Part shown: positions 34,901 to 43,546 of the stretch, piece by piece
How the letters are laid out: each line of letters begins with the position of its first letter
How positions within the stretch are numbered: position 1 is the first letter of the stretch
Source: VXYL01 sp965199945
GTDB lineage: Bacteria; Pseudomonadota; Gammaproteobacteria; Pseudomonadales; Azotimanducaceae
DNA: 64,000 nt
Reading direction: 5' to 3'
Assembly (NCBI GenBank): GCA_965199945.1
Contig: OZ241354.1
Span: 2,356,001-2,420,000, forward strand
Position numbers and translations under genes: made by a program
Notes under the pieces: model-generated
The model's database searches: none
Told to the model about the DNA's origin: nothing
Seen by the model: only the letters and a program-made list of their open reading frames with translations

Positions 34901-35395
34901 TTAATCGACGGTGCCCAGTGGTTCGGGCCGCCGCGTTTTGCCGTTCTCAAAGCAAAGCGAACCCAGCGCGAACTTGTCCCAATAGTCCATTTCCGGCGTT
35001 GGGCGGCGGCTGGAGAACTGATTGACCCAGAGCACCGCCTGCCACTGGCGCACGTCGATGTCGTGGAAGAGCGCCGCCATCCGCCCGGGCGTTGCTCCCG
35101 CGGCGCGCATCACTTGCGCGATCTCCAGCCCGTCCAGCTCCGTAAAGAAATCGCGCAGCGCCAGGCGCTCGTCTTCCGCAGCGTCCGCCGAATCGCGGAT
35201 GATTGCTTGCGCTCTGCCCCACTGCACCTTGCAGCTGTGGCCGGCGAGTCTCTTGGCAAGCAGCCATCGCGCGCTGCGCAGATCGGCGTCGCTGGCCTTT
35301 ATCGCCAGCGAGCAGGCGGGCGTGTCGAACGTCTCCAGTGGATGGACGCGCTGATTGTGCGGCGCAAAGCGCAACCGGTCATCTTCCGCGTACAC
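34901..35395 (-). CDS. Hypothetical protein
   Basis: I do not recognise this 164-residue protein. It starts at GTG 35395 (MYAEDDRLRFAPHNQRVHPL), is acidic to neutral and soluble, with no signal peptide or membrane segment. It contains mostly helical-looking stretches such as DADLRSARWLLAKRLAGHSC, EDERLALRDFFTELDGLEIA and DVRQWQAVLWVNQF. Codon use is coding-like and the third-position GC bias is in this frame. It is bracketed by direct repeats of the grxD leader (34804-34850 and 35470-35518), so it may be a recent insertion. It reads opposite to grxD. The upstream 170 bp are shared with the grxD promoter region. Confidence 0.6.
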   Translation of the reverse strand: MYAEDDRLRFAPHNQRVHPLETFDTPACSLAIKASDADLRSARWLLAKRLAGHSCKVQWGRAQAIIRDSADAAEDERLALRDFFTELDGLEIAQVMRAAGATPGRMAALFHDIDVRQWQAVLWVNQFSSRRPTPEMDYWDKFALGSLCFENGKTRRPEPLGTVD

Positions 35396-35567
35396 GGCGA
35401 CTCCCTCCGGCGATGCCCAAATCCCCCTGCGGATTCCGAAAGACCTGCGCGGCGAGTTTCCACAGGCCCGCAGAGCAACGTGTTGAAGGCTTAATGGCTC
35501 CGGATACTAACCCACATCGCTGTGCGTCCTTGCTACACTGCACCGACGCCAACCAATCGAGGCCGCC

Positions 35568-35924
35568 ATGACCGACGCTGTCCTGAGCACGATTCGCCAG
35601 CAGATCGCCGACAACCCGATCCTCCTCTACATGAAGGGTTCGCCCCAGGCGCCCCAATGCGGCTTCTCCGCGCAGACGGTGCAGTGCCTGATGGCCTGCG
35701 GCGAGCGCTTCGCCTACGTGGACGTGCTCTCCAACCCCGACATCCGCGCCACGCTCCCTGGCTACGCCAACTGGCCCACCTTCCCGCAGCTCTACGTGGA
35801 CGGCGAACTGGTCGGCGGCTGCGACATCATCACCGAGATGTACCAGTCCGGGGAGCTCGAGCCGCTGGTCAAGAACGCCGGGCAGTCGGCGCAGGAAGCT
35901 GGCGAGAGCGCGACCGCGGAATAG
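35568..35924 (+). CDS. grxD: Monothiol glutaredoxin (Grx4 type)
   Basis: The 118-residue protein is a CGFS monothiol glutaredoxin, which binds a [2Fe-2S] cluster with glutathione and passes it to target proteins. It opens with IRQQIADNPILLYMKGSPQA and carries the active-site CGFS in APQCGFSAQTVQ. The glutathione-binding NWPTFPQLYVDGELVGGCDI follows. The Ala/Glu-rich tail (GQSAQEAGESATAE) is dispensable-looking. ATG 35568 lies after GAGGCCGCC. A strong hairpin terminator follows 19 bp after the stop. Confidence 0.96.
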   Translation: MTDAVLSTIRQQIADNPILLYMKGSPQAPQCGFSAQTVQCLMACGERFAYVDVLSNPDIRATLPGYANWPTFPQLYVDGELVGGCDIITEMYQSGELEPLVKNAGQSAQEAGESATAE

Positions 35925-35942
35925 GCGTCAGGCCCTGGCGCC

Positions 35943-35978
35943 AGCGCGACGGCCGCACGGCGTGCCGTCGCGCTTTCC
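35943..35978 (+). terminator. Rho-independent terminator of grxD
   Basis: A perfect 11-bp inverted repeat AGCGCGACGGC / GCCGTCGCGCT with a 10-base loop ends in TTTCCTT. It lies 19 bp after the grxD stop. The T-run is short but the stem is strong. Confidence 0.75.
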
Positions 35979-36088
35979 TTCGTCCATGCGGTGCCCAACG
36001 CGCGGGCTGCTTCCTCCAGAGCCTCCCGCCCAAGTAGGGCTGCCAGTCATCCTTCTGGCCTAGAGGCGGCTGGTTCCGCACTCCTTCC

Positions 36089-37534
36089 TCACACCGCCAG
36101 CAAGTCGGTGAACTCGTGGACGGGCGTTGCCGCCAATGCTTCGCCGTCCGAGCACAGTTCGAGGATTCTCTTGGCTTGGCCGCCCGGAAAGCGCGTTGCC
36201 AGATTGCGCTCGAACTTGGCGATGAGCAGGGGGATGCCTTCGGCGCGGCGGCGGCGGTGGCCGATGGGGTATTCCACGGCGACCTTCTCCGTGGCCGTGC
36301 CGTCCTTGAAGAAGACCTGCACGGCGTTGGCGATGCTGCGCTTGTCCGGGTCGTGGTATTCGCGGCTGTAGCGGGCGTCTTCTTGGACCTCCATCAGTTC
36401 GCGGAGGCGGTCGATGCGCGGGTCCGCGGCGGCTGAATCCTCGTAGTCGTCGGCCGTCAGGTCGCCCTTCAGCAGGCCGATGGCGGTCATGTATTGCAGG
36501 CAGTGGTCGCGGTCCGCCGGGTTGTTCAGCGCGCCGGTCTTGCTGATGATGCGGATGGCCGATTCGTGGGTCGTGAGCGCGATGCGCTCGATGTCGTCGA
36601 GTCGCGCCGCGACCTGCCCATGCAGCTGCACCGCCGCCTCCACCGCGGTCTGGGCGTGGAACTCGGCGGGGAAGGAGATCTTGAACAGCACGTTCTCCAT
36701 CACGTAGCTGCCGTAGGGACGCTGGAAGCTGAACCGCTGGCCGTTGAAGGCCACGTCGTAGAAGCCCCAGGTCGGCGCCGTGAGGGCGCTCGGGTAGCCG
36801 ATCTCGCCTTTCAGCACTAGGAGCGCCAAGCGCACGGCGCGGCTGGTGGCGTCCCCAGCCGCCCAGGACTTGCGCGGCCCGGCGTTGGGCGCGTGGCGGT
36901 AGGTGCGCAACGCGCTGCCGTCGATGAAGGCATGGGAGAGCACGTCGACGATCTGCTCGCGGCTGCCGCCGAACAGCCGCATCACCACCGCCGCGGTGGC
37001 CACGCGCACCAGCAGCACATGGTCGAGGCCGACGCGGTTGAAGCTGTTCTCCAGCGCCAAGCAGCCTTGGATTTCGTGCGCCTTCACCATCGCTTGGAGC
37101 ACGTCGCGCATTGTGCGCGGCGGCTTGCCGGCGGCCACCGCGCAGCGGCTCAAGTAGTCGGCGCTGGCGAGGATGCCGCCCAGGTTGTCCGAGGGATGCC
37201 CCCACTCCGCCGCCAGCCAAGTGTCGTTGAAGTCCAGCCAGCGGATGATGCAGCCGATGTCCCAGGCGGCCTTCACCGGGTCGAGCTGGAATTGCGTGCC
37301 GGGCACACGCGCGCCGTTCGGCGTCGTGGTACCCGGGGCGATTGGCCCCAGATGCTTCGCGCACTCGGGAAAGCGCAGCGCCAGAAGGCCGCAGCCGAGG
37401 GTGTCCATGAGGCAGTGCCGGGCGGTGTCGAGGGCTTCGGCGCTCTCGATGTCGAAGTCCGCCACGTAGTCGGCGATGGCGACGAGTTCCTCGTCCGGCG
37501 CCGGGCGAACGTTGCTTTCCACGTTGGCGCTCAC
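36089..37534 (-). CDS. prpD: 2-Methylcitrate dehydratase PrpD
   Basis: PrpD dehydrates 2-methylcitrate to 2-methyl-cis-aconitate in the methylcitrate cycle for propionyl-CoA disposal. GTG 37534 gives a 481-residue protein starting VSANVESNVRPAPDEELV, which aligns with the E. coli PrpD start (483 aa), and AGGAAGAGG lies just before it. An earlier in-frame start at 37591 abuts the prpC stop and adds unrelated residues. Motifs include LMDTLGCGLLALRFPECAK, VPGTQFQLDPVKAAWDIG, IRWLDFNDTWLAAEWGHPSD and NLGGILASADYLSR. No acnD or prpF is seen, so PrpD plus a housekeeping aconitase probably suffice here. Confidence 0.96.
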   Translation of the reverse strand: MSANVESNVRPAPDEELVAIADYVADFDIESAEALDTARHCLMDTLGCGLLALRFPECAKHLGPIAPGTTTPNGARVPGTQFQLDPVKAAWDIGCIIRWLDFNDTWLAAEWGHPSDNLGGILASADYLSRCAVAAGKPPRTMRDVLQAMVKAHEIQGCLALENSFNRVGLDHVLLVRVATAAVVMRLFGGSREQIVDVLSHAFIDGSALRTYRHAPNAGPRKSWAAGDATSRAVRLALLVLKGEIGYPSALTAPTWGFYDVAFNGQRFSFQRPYGSYVMENVLFKISFPAEFHAQTAVEAAVQLHGQVAARLDDIERIALTTHESAIRIISKTGALNNPADRDHCLQYMTAIGLLKGDLTADDYEDSAAADPRIDRLRELMEVQEDARYSREYHDPDKRSIANAVQVFFKDGTATEKVAVEYPIGHRRRRAEGIPLLIAKFERNLATRFPGGQAKRILELCSDGEALAATPVHEFTDLLAV

Positions 37535-37591
37535 CGCGGCCTCTTCCTTCCCGTTGCGACCATTCCCACAACCCAGACCCCAACCAAGCAC

Positions 37592-38719
37592 CTAGCGTTC
37601 CGCCAGCGGCACGACGGCGCGTGGTTCTTCGCCGACGTAGTCCGCGCTCGGGCGGATGATGCGGTTGTTCGAGCGCTGCTCCATCACGTGCGCCGCCCAG
37701 CCGGACAGCCGCGAGCAGACGAAGATGGGCGTGAACAGCTTGGTGGGGATGCCCATGAAGTGGTAGGCGCAGGCGTGGAAGAAGTCCGCGTTGGCGAACA
37801 GTTCCTTCTCTTCCCACATCGTCTTCTCGACGGCGCAGGAAATGGGATAGAGGCGCTTCTCGTCGCCGGTTTCCTCGGCGAGGCGTTCCGCCCACTGCTT
37901 GATGATGACGTTGCGCGGGTCGGACGTGCGGTAGATCGCGTGGCCGAAGCCCATGATGACTTCCTTGCGCTGCAACATGCCGTGTACTGCTTCGGCCGCC
38001 GCCTCCGGCGCGTCGAACTGTTCGATCAAGGCCATCGCCGCCTCGTTGGCGCCGCCATGCAGCGGGCCGCGCAGCGAACCGATGGCGCCGGTGATGCAGG
38101 AATGCATGTCCGAGAGGGTGGACGCGCAGACCCGGGCGGTGAAGGTGGAGGCGTTGAACTCGTGCTCGGCGTAGAGGATGAGCGAGACGTCCATCACGCG
38201 CCGGAACAGATCGCTCGGCGGGGTACCCTGCAAGGTGGCTAGGAAGTGCCCGGCGATGGAGTCTTCGTCCGTTTCCAGTTCGGGCCGCACCCCCTCGTGG
38301 CTGTAGCGGTACCAGTAGTTGACGATGGACGGCAGGGCGCCGAGCAGACGATCGGCCACGCGCTGCTGATTCTCGAAATCGCCCTCGGGCTCCAGGTTGC
38401 CGAGCATCGAGCAGCCGGTGCGCATCACGTCCATCGGATGCGCCGAGGCGGGAATGCGCTCCAGCACGTCGAGCACCGCCTGGGGCAGGCCGCGCAGCCC
38501 TTTGAGCTTGGCGCGGTAGGCATCGAGCGCCTCGGCGTTCGGCAGTTCGCCGTGGAAGATGAGATGCGCGACTTCCTCGAAGGTGGCGTGCGCCGCCAGA
38601 TCGGAGATGTCGTAGCCCCGGTACGTCAGCCCGGTGCCGGTCTTGCCCACCGTACACAGCGCCGTCTGCCCGGCGCTCTGCCCGCGCAGCCCCGCGCCGC
38701 CTAGTTTCTTGTCCACCAT
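37592..38719 (-). CDS. prpC: 2-Methylcitrate synthase PrpC
   Basis: PrpC condenses propionyl-CoA with oxaloacetate. The 375-residue protein belongs to the citrate synthase fold: VGKTGTGLTYRGYDISDLA, ILYAEHEFNASTFTARV with the first catalytic His, GPLHGGANEAAMALIEQF with the second, and MGFGHAIYRTSDPRN with the third. IFVCSRLSGWAAHVMEQR is the C-terminal CoA/oxaloacetate segment with Arg. The Met at 38719 (MVDKKLGGAGLRGQSAGQTA) is preferred because PrpC proteins begin this way; upstream in-frame residues are spacer. It lies 128 bp after prpB. Confidence 0.95.
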   Translation of the reverse strand: MVDKKLGGAGLRGQSAGQTALCTVGKTGTGLTYRGYDISDLAAHATFEEVAHLIFHGELPNAEALDAYRAKLKGLRGLPQAVLDVLERIPASAHPMDVMRTGCSMLGNLEPEGDFENQQRVADRLLGALPSIVNYWYRYSHEGVRPELETDEDSIAGHFLATLQGTPPSDLFRRVMDVSLILYAEHEFNASTFTARVCASTLSDMHSCITGAIGSLRGPLHGGANEAAMALIEQFDAPEAAAEAVHGMLQRKEVIMGFGHAIYRTSDPRNVIIKQWAERLAEETGDEKRLYPISCAVEKTMWEEKELFANADFFHACAYHFMGIPTKLFTPIFVCSRLSGWAAHVMEQRSNNRIIRPSADYVGEEPRAVVPLAER

Positions 38720-38847
38720 CGCCCGCCCTTTGCCTCCTTCTGCGCTTTTGCCGCGCTCTATTGCGCTTGCTCGGTCACTCGCTCGGCCTTTGCGCTCTGC
38801 CGAATCTCCTGCCGCGCGTCGCCTCGAAAGCCGCGCCTCGCGGCATC

Positions 38848-39738
38848 TCAAGCCGAATGCCCTCCGCGCTCCTCGGCGAACAGGCGATCCAGCTTCGCCT
38901 CGTAGTCGCGGTAGCCGAGGAACTCGTAGAGCTCGTCGCGGGTCTGCATCTCGCCCACGACGCCAGCCTGGGTGCCCTTGCCGCGTATCTCGCGGTAGAC
39001 GCCGAGCGCCGCCAGGTTCATGGCGCGGAACGCCGAGAGCGGATACAGGGCGATGCTAACACCAACCCGGCGCAGCTCGGCGAGGGAGTAGAGCGGCGTC
39101 TGGCCGAACTCGGTGAGATTGGCCAGCACCGGCACCTGCACCGCATCCACCACCCGCGCGTACATGTCGAGCGCCGTCATGGCCTCGGCGAAGATGGCGT
39201 CCGCGCCGGCTTCCTCGAACCGCGCTGCCCGCTCCAGCATGGCGTCGAGCCCCTCCACCGCCAGCGCGTCGGTGCGCGCCATCACCACGAAGGCGGGATC
39301 GGTCTTCGCGTCCACCGCCGCCTTGATGCGGTCGCACATCTCGCCGGTCGGCACGATGGCCTTGTTTGGCCGATGTCCGCAGCGCTTGGCGGACACTTGG
39401 TCTTCGATGTGAACGGCAGCGGCGCCGGCGCGGGTCATCTCGCGGATGCTGCGGGCGATGTTGAAGGCGCCGCCCCAGCCGGTGTCGATGTCCACCAACA
39501 GCGGCAGGTCGGTGGCCGCGGTGATGCGCCGCACGTCCGCGAGCACGTCGTTCAGCGACGTCATGCCGAGGTCGGGAAGTCCGTAGGAGGCATTGGCCAC
39601 CCCGCCGCCGCTCAAGTAGAGTGCGCGGTAGCCCACTTGCTCGGCCATGAGCGCGGCGTAGGCGTTGATGGCGCCGACCACTTGCAGCGGGTTTTCCGCC
39701 GCGCAAGCGTCGCGAAAGCGTTGGCCGGGTGTCGTCAT
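38848..39738 (-). CDS. prpB: 2-Methylisocitrate lyase PrpB
   Basis: PrpB splits 2-methylisocitrate into succinate and pyruvate. The 296-residue protein of the isocitrate-lyase/PEP-mutase superfamily begins MTTPGQRFRDACAAENPLQV. YLSGGGVANASYGLPDLGMT, LLVDIDTGWGGAFNIARSI, VHIEDQVSAKRCGHRPNK (containing the catalytic KRCGH loop) and ARTDALAVEGLDAMLERA follow. It ends FLGYRDYEAKLDRLFAEER. Its ATG overlaps the thrH stop by four bases, so it is coupled to thrH. Confidence 0.96.
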   Translation of the reverse strand: MTTPGQRFRDACAAENPLQVVGAINAYAALMAEQVGYRALYLSGGGVANASYGLPDLGMTSLNDVLADVRRITAATDLPLLVDIDTGWGGAFNIARSIREMTRAGAAAVHIEDQVSAKRCGHRPNKAIVPTGEMCDRIKAAVDAKTDPAFVVMARTDALAVEGLDAMLERAARFEEAGADAIFAEAMTALDMYARVVDAVQVPVLANLTEFGQTPLYSLAELRRVGVSIALYPLSAFRAMNLAALGVYREIRGKGTQAGVVGEMQTRDELYEFLGYRDYEAKLDRLFAEERGGHSA

Positions 39739-40358
39739 GGGGTCTCCGTTGTGTCGATGGCGGCGGCGAGTTCCTCGAGCGCAGTTGCCAGCGCATCGTA
39801 GGTGTCCACGGCTTGGAAATCGGGAAACCGCGCCAGCACGTTGGCCGGCGCGTTGAAGAAGACGCCGCCGTCGGCTTCGTCGAGCATCGTGGCGTCGTTG
39901 AACGAATCCCCGGCCGCCAGCACGCGGAAGTTCATGGCATGGAACGCCCGCACGGCCTGGCGCTTGGCGTCCTCCTGCCGCTGCTTCCAGCCGACGATGC
40001 GGTCGTCTTCCACCCGCAGCCGATGGCACAGCAGCAGCGGATCGCCCAGCTGCCGCATGAGCGGCTGCGCGAACTCGTAGAACGTGTCGGACAGCACCGC
40101 CACTTGGAAGCGCTGCCGTGCCCACGCCAGAAAATCCGCAGCGCCCGGCAAGGGCCGCAGGCCGTCGATCACGCCCCTGATGGTGCTCAAGGGAACGTCG
40201 CGTTCCGCCAGCACCCCAAGCCGCATCGCCATCAAGTCGTCGTAGACGGGGATGTCCCGGGTGGTCTTGCGCAACGCGTCGATGCCGGTGCGGCGCGCCA
40301 CGGCCTGCCAGATCTCGGGCACGAGCACGCCTTCAAGGTCGAGGCAAAGAATGTGCAA
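39735..40358 (-). CDS. thrH: ThrH-like phosphoserine phosphatase / phosphoserine:homoserine phosphotransferase
   Basis: The 207-residue HAD-family protein closely follows Pseudomonas ThrH, which dephosphorylates phosphoserine and can move the phosphate to homoserine. HAD motif I is LDLEGVLVPEIW (the second catalytic Asp is Glu here, as in ThrH). Then come TTRDIPVYDDLMAMRL, motif II FQVAVLSDTFYEFAQPLMRQLG, LLLCHRLRVEDDRIVGW, and motif IV VLAAGDSFNDATMLDEA. It is the first gene of an apparent thrH-prpB-prpC-prpD operon, an unusual partner for the methylcitrate cycle. Confidence 0.93.
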   Translation of the reverse strand: MHILCLDLEGVLVPEIWQAVARRTGIDALRKTTRDIPVYDDLMAMRLGVLAERDVPLSTIRGVIDGLRPLPGAADFLAWARQRFQVAVLSDTFYEFAQPLMRQLGDPLLLCHRLRVEDDRIVGWKQRQEDAKRQAVRAFHAMNFRVLAAGDSFNDATMLDEADGGVFFNAPANVLARFPDFQAVDTYDALATALEELAAAIDTTETP

Positions 40359-40483
40359 ACGGCAAATCCCCCTGGCGGGCAGCGAAGTGTAGCGCTTTGC
40401 GCGGCAACCGACGTGCGGCTGCCTAGGTGGACTGGGCGGATGCTCAGGTGCTCAGCGGGGGAAGCTTCGAGCGCCGCTCTGTT

Positions 40484-40972
40484 TCAGGCCTTCATAGCCA
40501 GCAGCTTGTCCCTGAGCTCGACCGCCAGAACGTCCAAAACTTGACCGCGCTTGATGCCGTGGTCGTAAGCACATGTTTTGATGCGCGTTTCCACTTCGTC
40601 TGGCGGCTCGTACTCGTGCCGAACGTAGTCGAAACACTTCTCCTGTATCTCGTAAGGGGTCTGCCCCTCGATTTGCGCTTGCAGGCGCGGCGCGAGGCCC
40701 TGCGCCAACGCCACGGCGCCGAGGCGTTCGGAAATGGACTTGCCACAGTCCGTCAGCTGGAGCGGGCTGGCATCGGTCACCGTAGGAGACGGCAGCCGCC
40801 CGAGTATCTCCTTGATGTCGTCACGGACCTCCTTCATGAACTCTTCGAACGAAGCCCGATCCGAGTCCACTTTGCCTTTCCATGTTCCAAACGCAAAGGC
40901 CCCCCCGACAACCACCGACAGCATGGACAAGATGGCAACCCACGCCACCGGGTTGGCAAGCCATTCGTTCAC
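40484..40972 (-). CDS. Hypothetical membrane-anchored protein
   Basis: I do not recognise the family of this 162-residue protein. GTG 40972 starts VNEWLANPVAWVAILSMLSV; residues ~8-32 form a single membrane segment. A charged helical stretch follows (DRASFEEFMKEVRDDIKEIL) that could form a coiled coil. The rest is a soluble domain with Cys at three places (TDCGKS, QEKCFDYVRHEYEPP, KTCAYDHGIKRGQ), ending VLDVLAVELRDKLLAMKA. The topology suggests an inner-membrane protein with a cytoplasmic or periplasmic domain. It lies alone between thrH and the heme-type operon, with about 110-170 bp on either side that show no further gene. Confidence 0.65.
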   Translation of the reverse strand: MNEWLANPVAWVAILSMLSVVVGGAFAFGTWKGKVDSDRASFEEFMKEVRDDIKEILGRLPSPTVTDASPLQLTDCGKSISERLGAVALAQGLAPRLQAQIEGQTPYEIQEKCFDYVRHEYEPPDEVETRIKTCAYDHGIKRGQVLDVLAVELRDKLLAMKA

Positions 40973-41145
40973 GATTCCACTCCATCTCTCTCCATGCGTG
41001 CCTGATGTGCCTCGGCACGTCGCATCCTTCGGCGAGACACGCCAAATGGTGCAGTGTTCCCCGCAGTCTACCGCACAAATGCTGCGCTTTGCGCAGCGCA
41101 GGCGGTCTAGTCTTGCAGCGGATCGCACCTGAAATCGCTGACAAA

Positions 41146-42507
41146 TCAAATACCTGTGATCTCCTCCGCCGCCCTGACGCCGGACTCCATCGCGCCCTCC
41201 ATCCCGCGGCTGTCTCGTGCCAAGTGCTCGCCGCAGAAGTGGATGCGGGCGTGGGGCTTGCCTAGAGCGTCCGCGAAGCTCCCGATCTGGCCGGGGCGGA
41301 AGTAGGCCCAGCCGCCGCCGGAGAAGGGGTCGCTGCCCCAGCTTTGGCGGCCTATGTAGCGTAGTTGGCCGTGTGCGGCTGGCCGCAGGCGTTCGATCTC
41401 GTTTAGCACGAGCTGGCCGGCCGCGTCTTCGGGCAGCGCGTCGAGGCGCTCGGCGTTGCGGCCCATCGCCCAGGCGGTGATTCCGGTGACCTCTTCGGGC
41501 GTCTCCGCGCGCCGATGCGCCGCGACCATGCCGGCGGCGCCGTCCGTGAACATGCTCGGGCTGTGGCCGTCCTGCTCCCAGAACGGCGATTCGCAGGCGA
41601 AGTAGAGCTGCGTCATCGGCTGCGCGGGCAGCGCCGCCACGGCTTCGGCCTGAGGCCCGGCGAACGGCGGGTCGATATGGATTCGCCGCAGGGCGGGAAG
41701 CGGCGCCGAGCACAGCACATGCGCCGCTCGCCAGACATTCCCGTCGGCGCAACGCACCCGTGCTTCGCCTCCGTCGCACTCGATGGCCGCCACCGGCGCG
41801 CCGAGCCGCACTTCGCCCTGCAACGCCCCGGCCATCGCTTCGGCGATGCGCTGCACGCCGTCGCGGGCCGTCCAGCCGACGACACCCGGCGGCGCCTTGC
41901 GGCGCTGGGCGATGGAAAACGCGGCGCGGGCGAACAGCATCAGCGCGGAGATGTCCGCGGCATCGCGGCCGTAGCTGGCGTTCACGTCGTAGCCGAGCGC
42001 GATGGCGGCGCCCAATCCGCGCGCTTGCATCCAGTCGCGCATGGCGATGTCGAGCTCAGCGTGTTCGGCGCACAGCCAGTCCTGCGGTTCGGCCAATGGG
42101 CAGTGGCGCACGGCGAGCGTGCGCGCATAGGCCCAGGGCAGGATGCGCCGGTCTTCTTCAGGGAACGGATTGGCGGGATGCGCCGGCCATTCGTGCTGGC
42201 GGATGAGCTCGCCGCGCAGGGCCAGTTCCTGCTCTCGGAAGAACGCCAGCATGGGCGTGGCGTCGATCAGCGGCACGCCGAAGCGCTTTGCCGCGCCGAT
42301 CACCAGATCGTAGCCTGCGCCGATCGTCGTGCCGCCAGCCTCCTGCACGCCGTCGCCGCGATCCAGCGAGCGCACGCGCCCGCCGACTTGCGCCTTCGCT
42401 TCCAGCACCGTCACCCGCGCGCCCGCTTCTTCGAGACGCAGCGCGGCGGCGAGACCGGAGAAGCCGGCACCGACGACCACGACGTCTGCACGGGCACTCA
42501 CCCTCAT
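41146..42507 (-). CDS. FAD-dependent amine-oxidase-family oxidoreductase (candidate porphyrinogen oxidase)
   Basis: The 453-residue protein belongs to the flavin amine oxidase superfamily, which includes monoamine oxidases, phytoene desaturases and HemY/CgoX porphyrinogen oxidases. The dinucleotide-binding motif is VVVVGAGFSGLAAALRLEEA, followed by VTVLEAKAQVGGRVRSLDRG. The C-terminal FAD-binding signature is HFCGEHLARDSRGMEGAMES. The substrate domain (ALGYDVNASYGRDAADISAL) looks more like amine oxidases than classical HemY. Its ATG overlaps the ferrochelatase stop by four bases. With ferrochelatase and ChdC as operon partners, a role as the oxidase of the coproporphyrin pathway is plausible but unproven. 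Confidence 0.8.
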   Translation of the reverse strand: MRVSARADVVVVGAGFSGLAAALRLEEAGARVTVLEAKAQVGGRVRSLDRGDGVQEAGGTTIGAGYDLVIGAAKRFGVPLIDATPMLAFFREQELALRGELIRQHEWPAHPANPFPEEDRRILPWAYARTLAVRHCPLAEPQDWLCAEHAELDIAMRDWMQARGLGAAIALGYDVNASYGRDAADISALMLFARAAFSIAQRRKAPPGVVGWTARDGVQRIAEAMAGALQGEVRLGAPVAAIECDGGEARVRCADGNVWRAAHVLCSAPLPALRRIHIDPPFAGPQAEAVAALPAQPMTQLYFACESPFWEQDGHSPSMFTDGAAGMVAAHRRAETPEEVTGITAWAMGRNAERLDALPEDAAGQLVLNEIERLRPAAHGQLRYIGRQSWGSDPFSGGGWAYFRPGQIGSFADALGKPHARIHFCGEHLARDSRGMEGAMESGVRAAEEITGI

Positions 42508-43541
42508 GATGCTGGCCGAGCGTTCGGTCGCCCCGGCGGGCAGCAGTCCGTCGCGCACACGTCCGCGCACGGGCCGAGGCTGCCGAGGGCCGGTCGCTGC
42601 GGATGGGCGGCCATGCGTTCGAGAACCAAGTCGCGCACCATGTTCACGTAGGCCGGGTGGGTTCCCACCGTGCTGGCGCGAACGAAACGCAAGCCCAGGC
42701 TGCGGGCGGTTTCGGCGGCTTCGACGTCCAAATCGTAGGCGACCTCCATGTGGTCGCAGACGAAGCCGATGGGGGCGACGACCACTCCCTGCGCGCCGTC
42801 TTCGGCAATCTGCTCCAAGGCCGTGTCCACATCCGGTTCGAGCCAAGGCACCGGCGCCGAACTCGCGCTTTGGTAGGCCAGCGACCAGCGCTCGACGCCG
42901 GCGCGTTGCGCCACCAGAGTGCAAGCCTCCGCCAACTGCGCTTCGTACGCCGAACCGGCCGCCATCGCCCGCGGCAGGCTGTGCGCGGTGAAGAGCGTTG
43001 GCGCGTTGGGAACGTCGGCAAGCGCCCCGGACACGCGATCCGCCATCGCTGCGATGAAGCCGGGGTGGTTCCACCCTTGGCGCAGCTTGTCGATGCGCGG
43101 CGCGTCGGGAACGCCGGCGACGGCAGCGTCGATGTCTTCCCGATACTGTCGGCAGCCGCTGTAGGAACTGAACAGGCTGGTCGCGAAGGCGACGGCGCGG
43201 CGCACGCCGTCGGCTGTCATCCGCTGCACCGCGTCCTGCAGAAAGGGATGCCAGTTGCGGTTGCCCAGATACACCGGCAGGCGCAGTCCCGCCCCGCGCA
43301 GCGCCTCTTCCAGCGCCCGAACGAAAGCCCGCGTGTGGCGATTGATGGGGCTGACGCCGCCGAAGTGCTGGTAGCGCGCCGCGACCCGCGCCTTGGCTTC
43401 GGCGGAGGCACCTCTTCCACGCAGCACGTTGTCGAGGAACGGCAGCACGTCGCTTGGGCCTTCGGGCCCGCCGAAGGAAACCACCAGCACGGCGTCGTAG
43501 CGCTGCTCAGCCTCGTCGAACAGCTCGCCTGGCGCTCCCAA
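42504..43541 (-). CDS. Ferrochelatase (coproporphyrin-type candidate) with C-terminal Cys cluster
   Basis: The 345-residue ferrochelatase inserts Fe2+ into a porphyrin. It shows YDAVLVVSFGGPEGPSDVLPFLDNV, given here as the stretch from residue ~15, then GVSPINRHTRAF, YLGNRNWHPFLQDAV and LFTAHSLPRAMA with the metal-binding His. GFVCDHMEVAYDLDVEA follows. The GNRNWHPFL form and the C-terminal four-cysteine group (CADVCATDCC) resemble actinobacterial enzymes, many of which carry a [2Fe-2S] cluster and use coproporphyrin III. It is five bases downstream of a chlorite-dismutase-family gene (ChdC) and overlaps the FAD oxidase. It could be named hemH or cpfC; I leave the symbol open. Confidence 0.9.
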   Translation of the reverse strand: MGAPGELFDEAEQRYDAVLVVSFGGPEGPSDVLPFLDNVLRGRGASAEAKARVAARYQHFGGVSPINRHTRAFVRALEEALRGAGLRLPVYLGNRNWHPFLQDAVQRMTADGVRRAVAFATSLFSSYSGCRQYREDIDAAVAGVPDAPRIDKLRQGWNHPGFIAAMADRVSGALADVPNAPTLFTAHSLPRAMAAGSAYEAQLAEACTLVAQRAGVERWSLAYQSASSAPVPWLEPDVDTALEQIAEDGAQGVVVAPIGFVCDHMEVAYDLDVEAAETARSLGLRFVRASTVGTHPAYVNMVRDLVLERMAAHPQRPALGSLGPCADVCATDCCPPGRPNARPAS

Positions 43542-43546
43542 GGCGT

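Noticed and set aside
35396..35567. tRNA or small RNA between the unknown gene and grxD
   Set aside because: I could not fold a cloverleaf or find a terminator there. The segment is better explained as the grxD leader with its upstream repeat.
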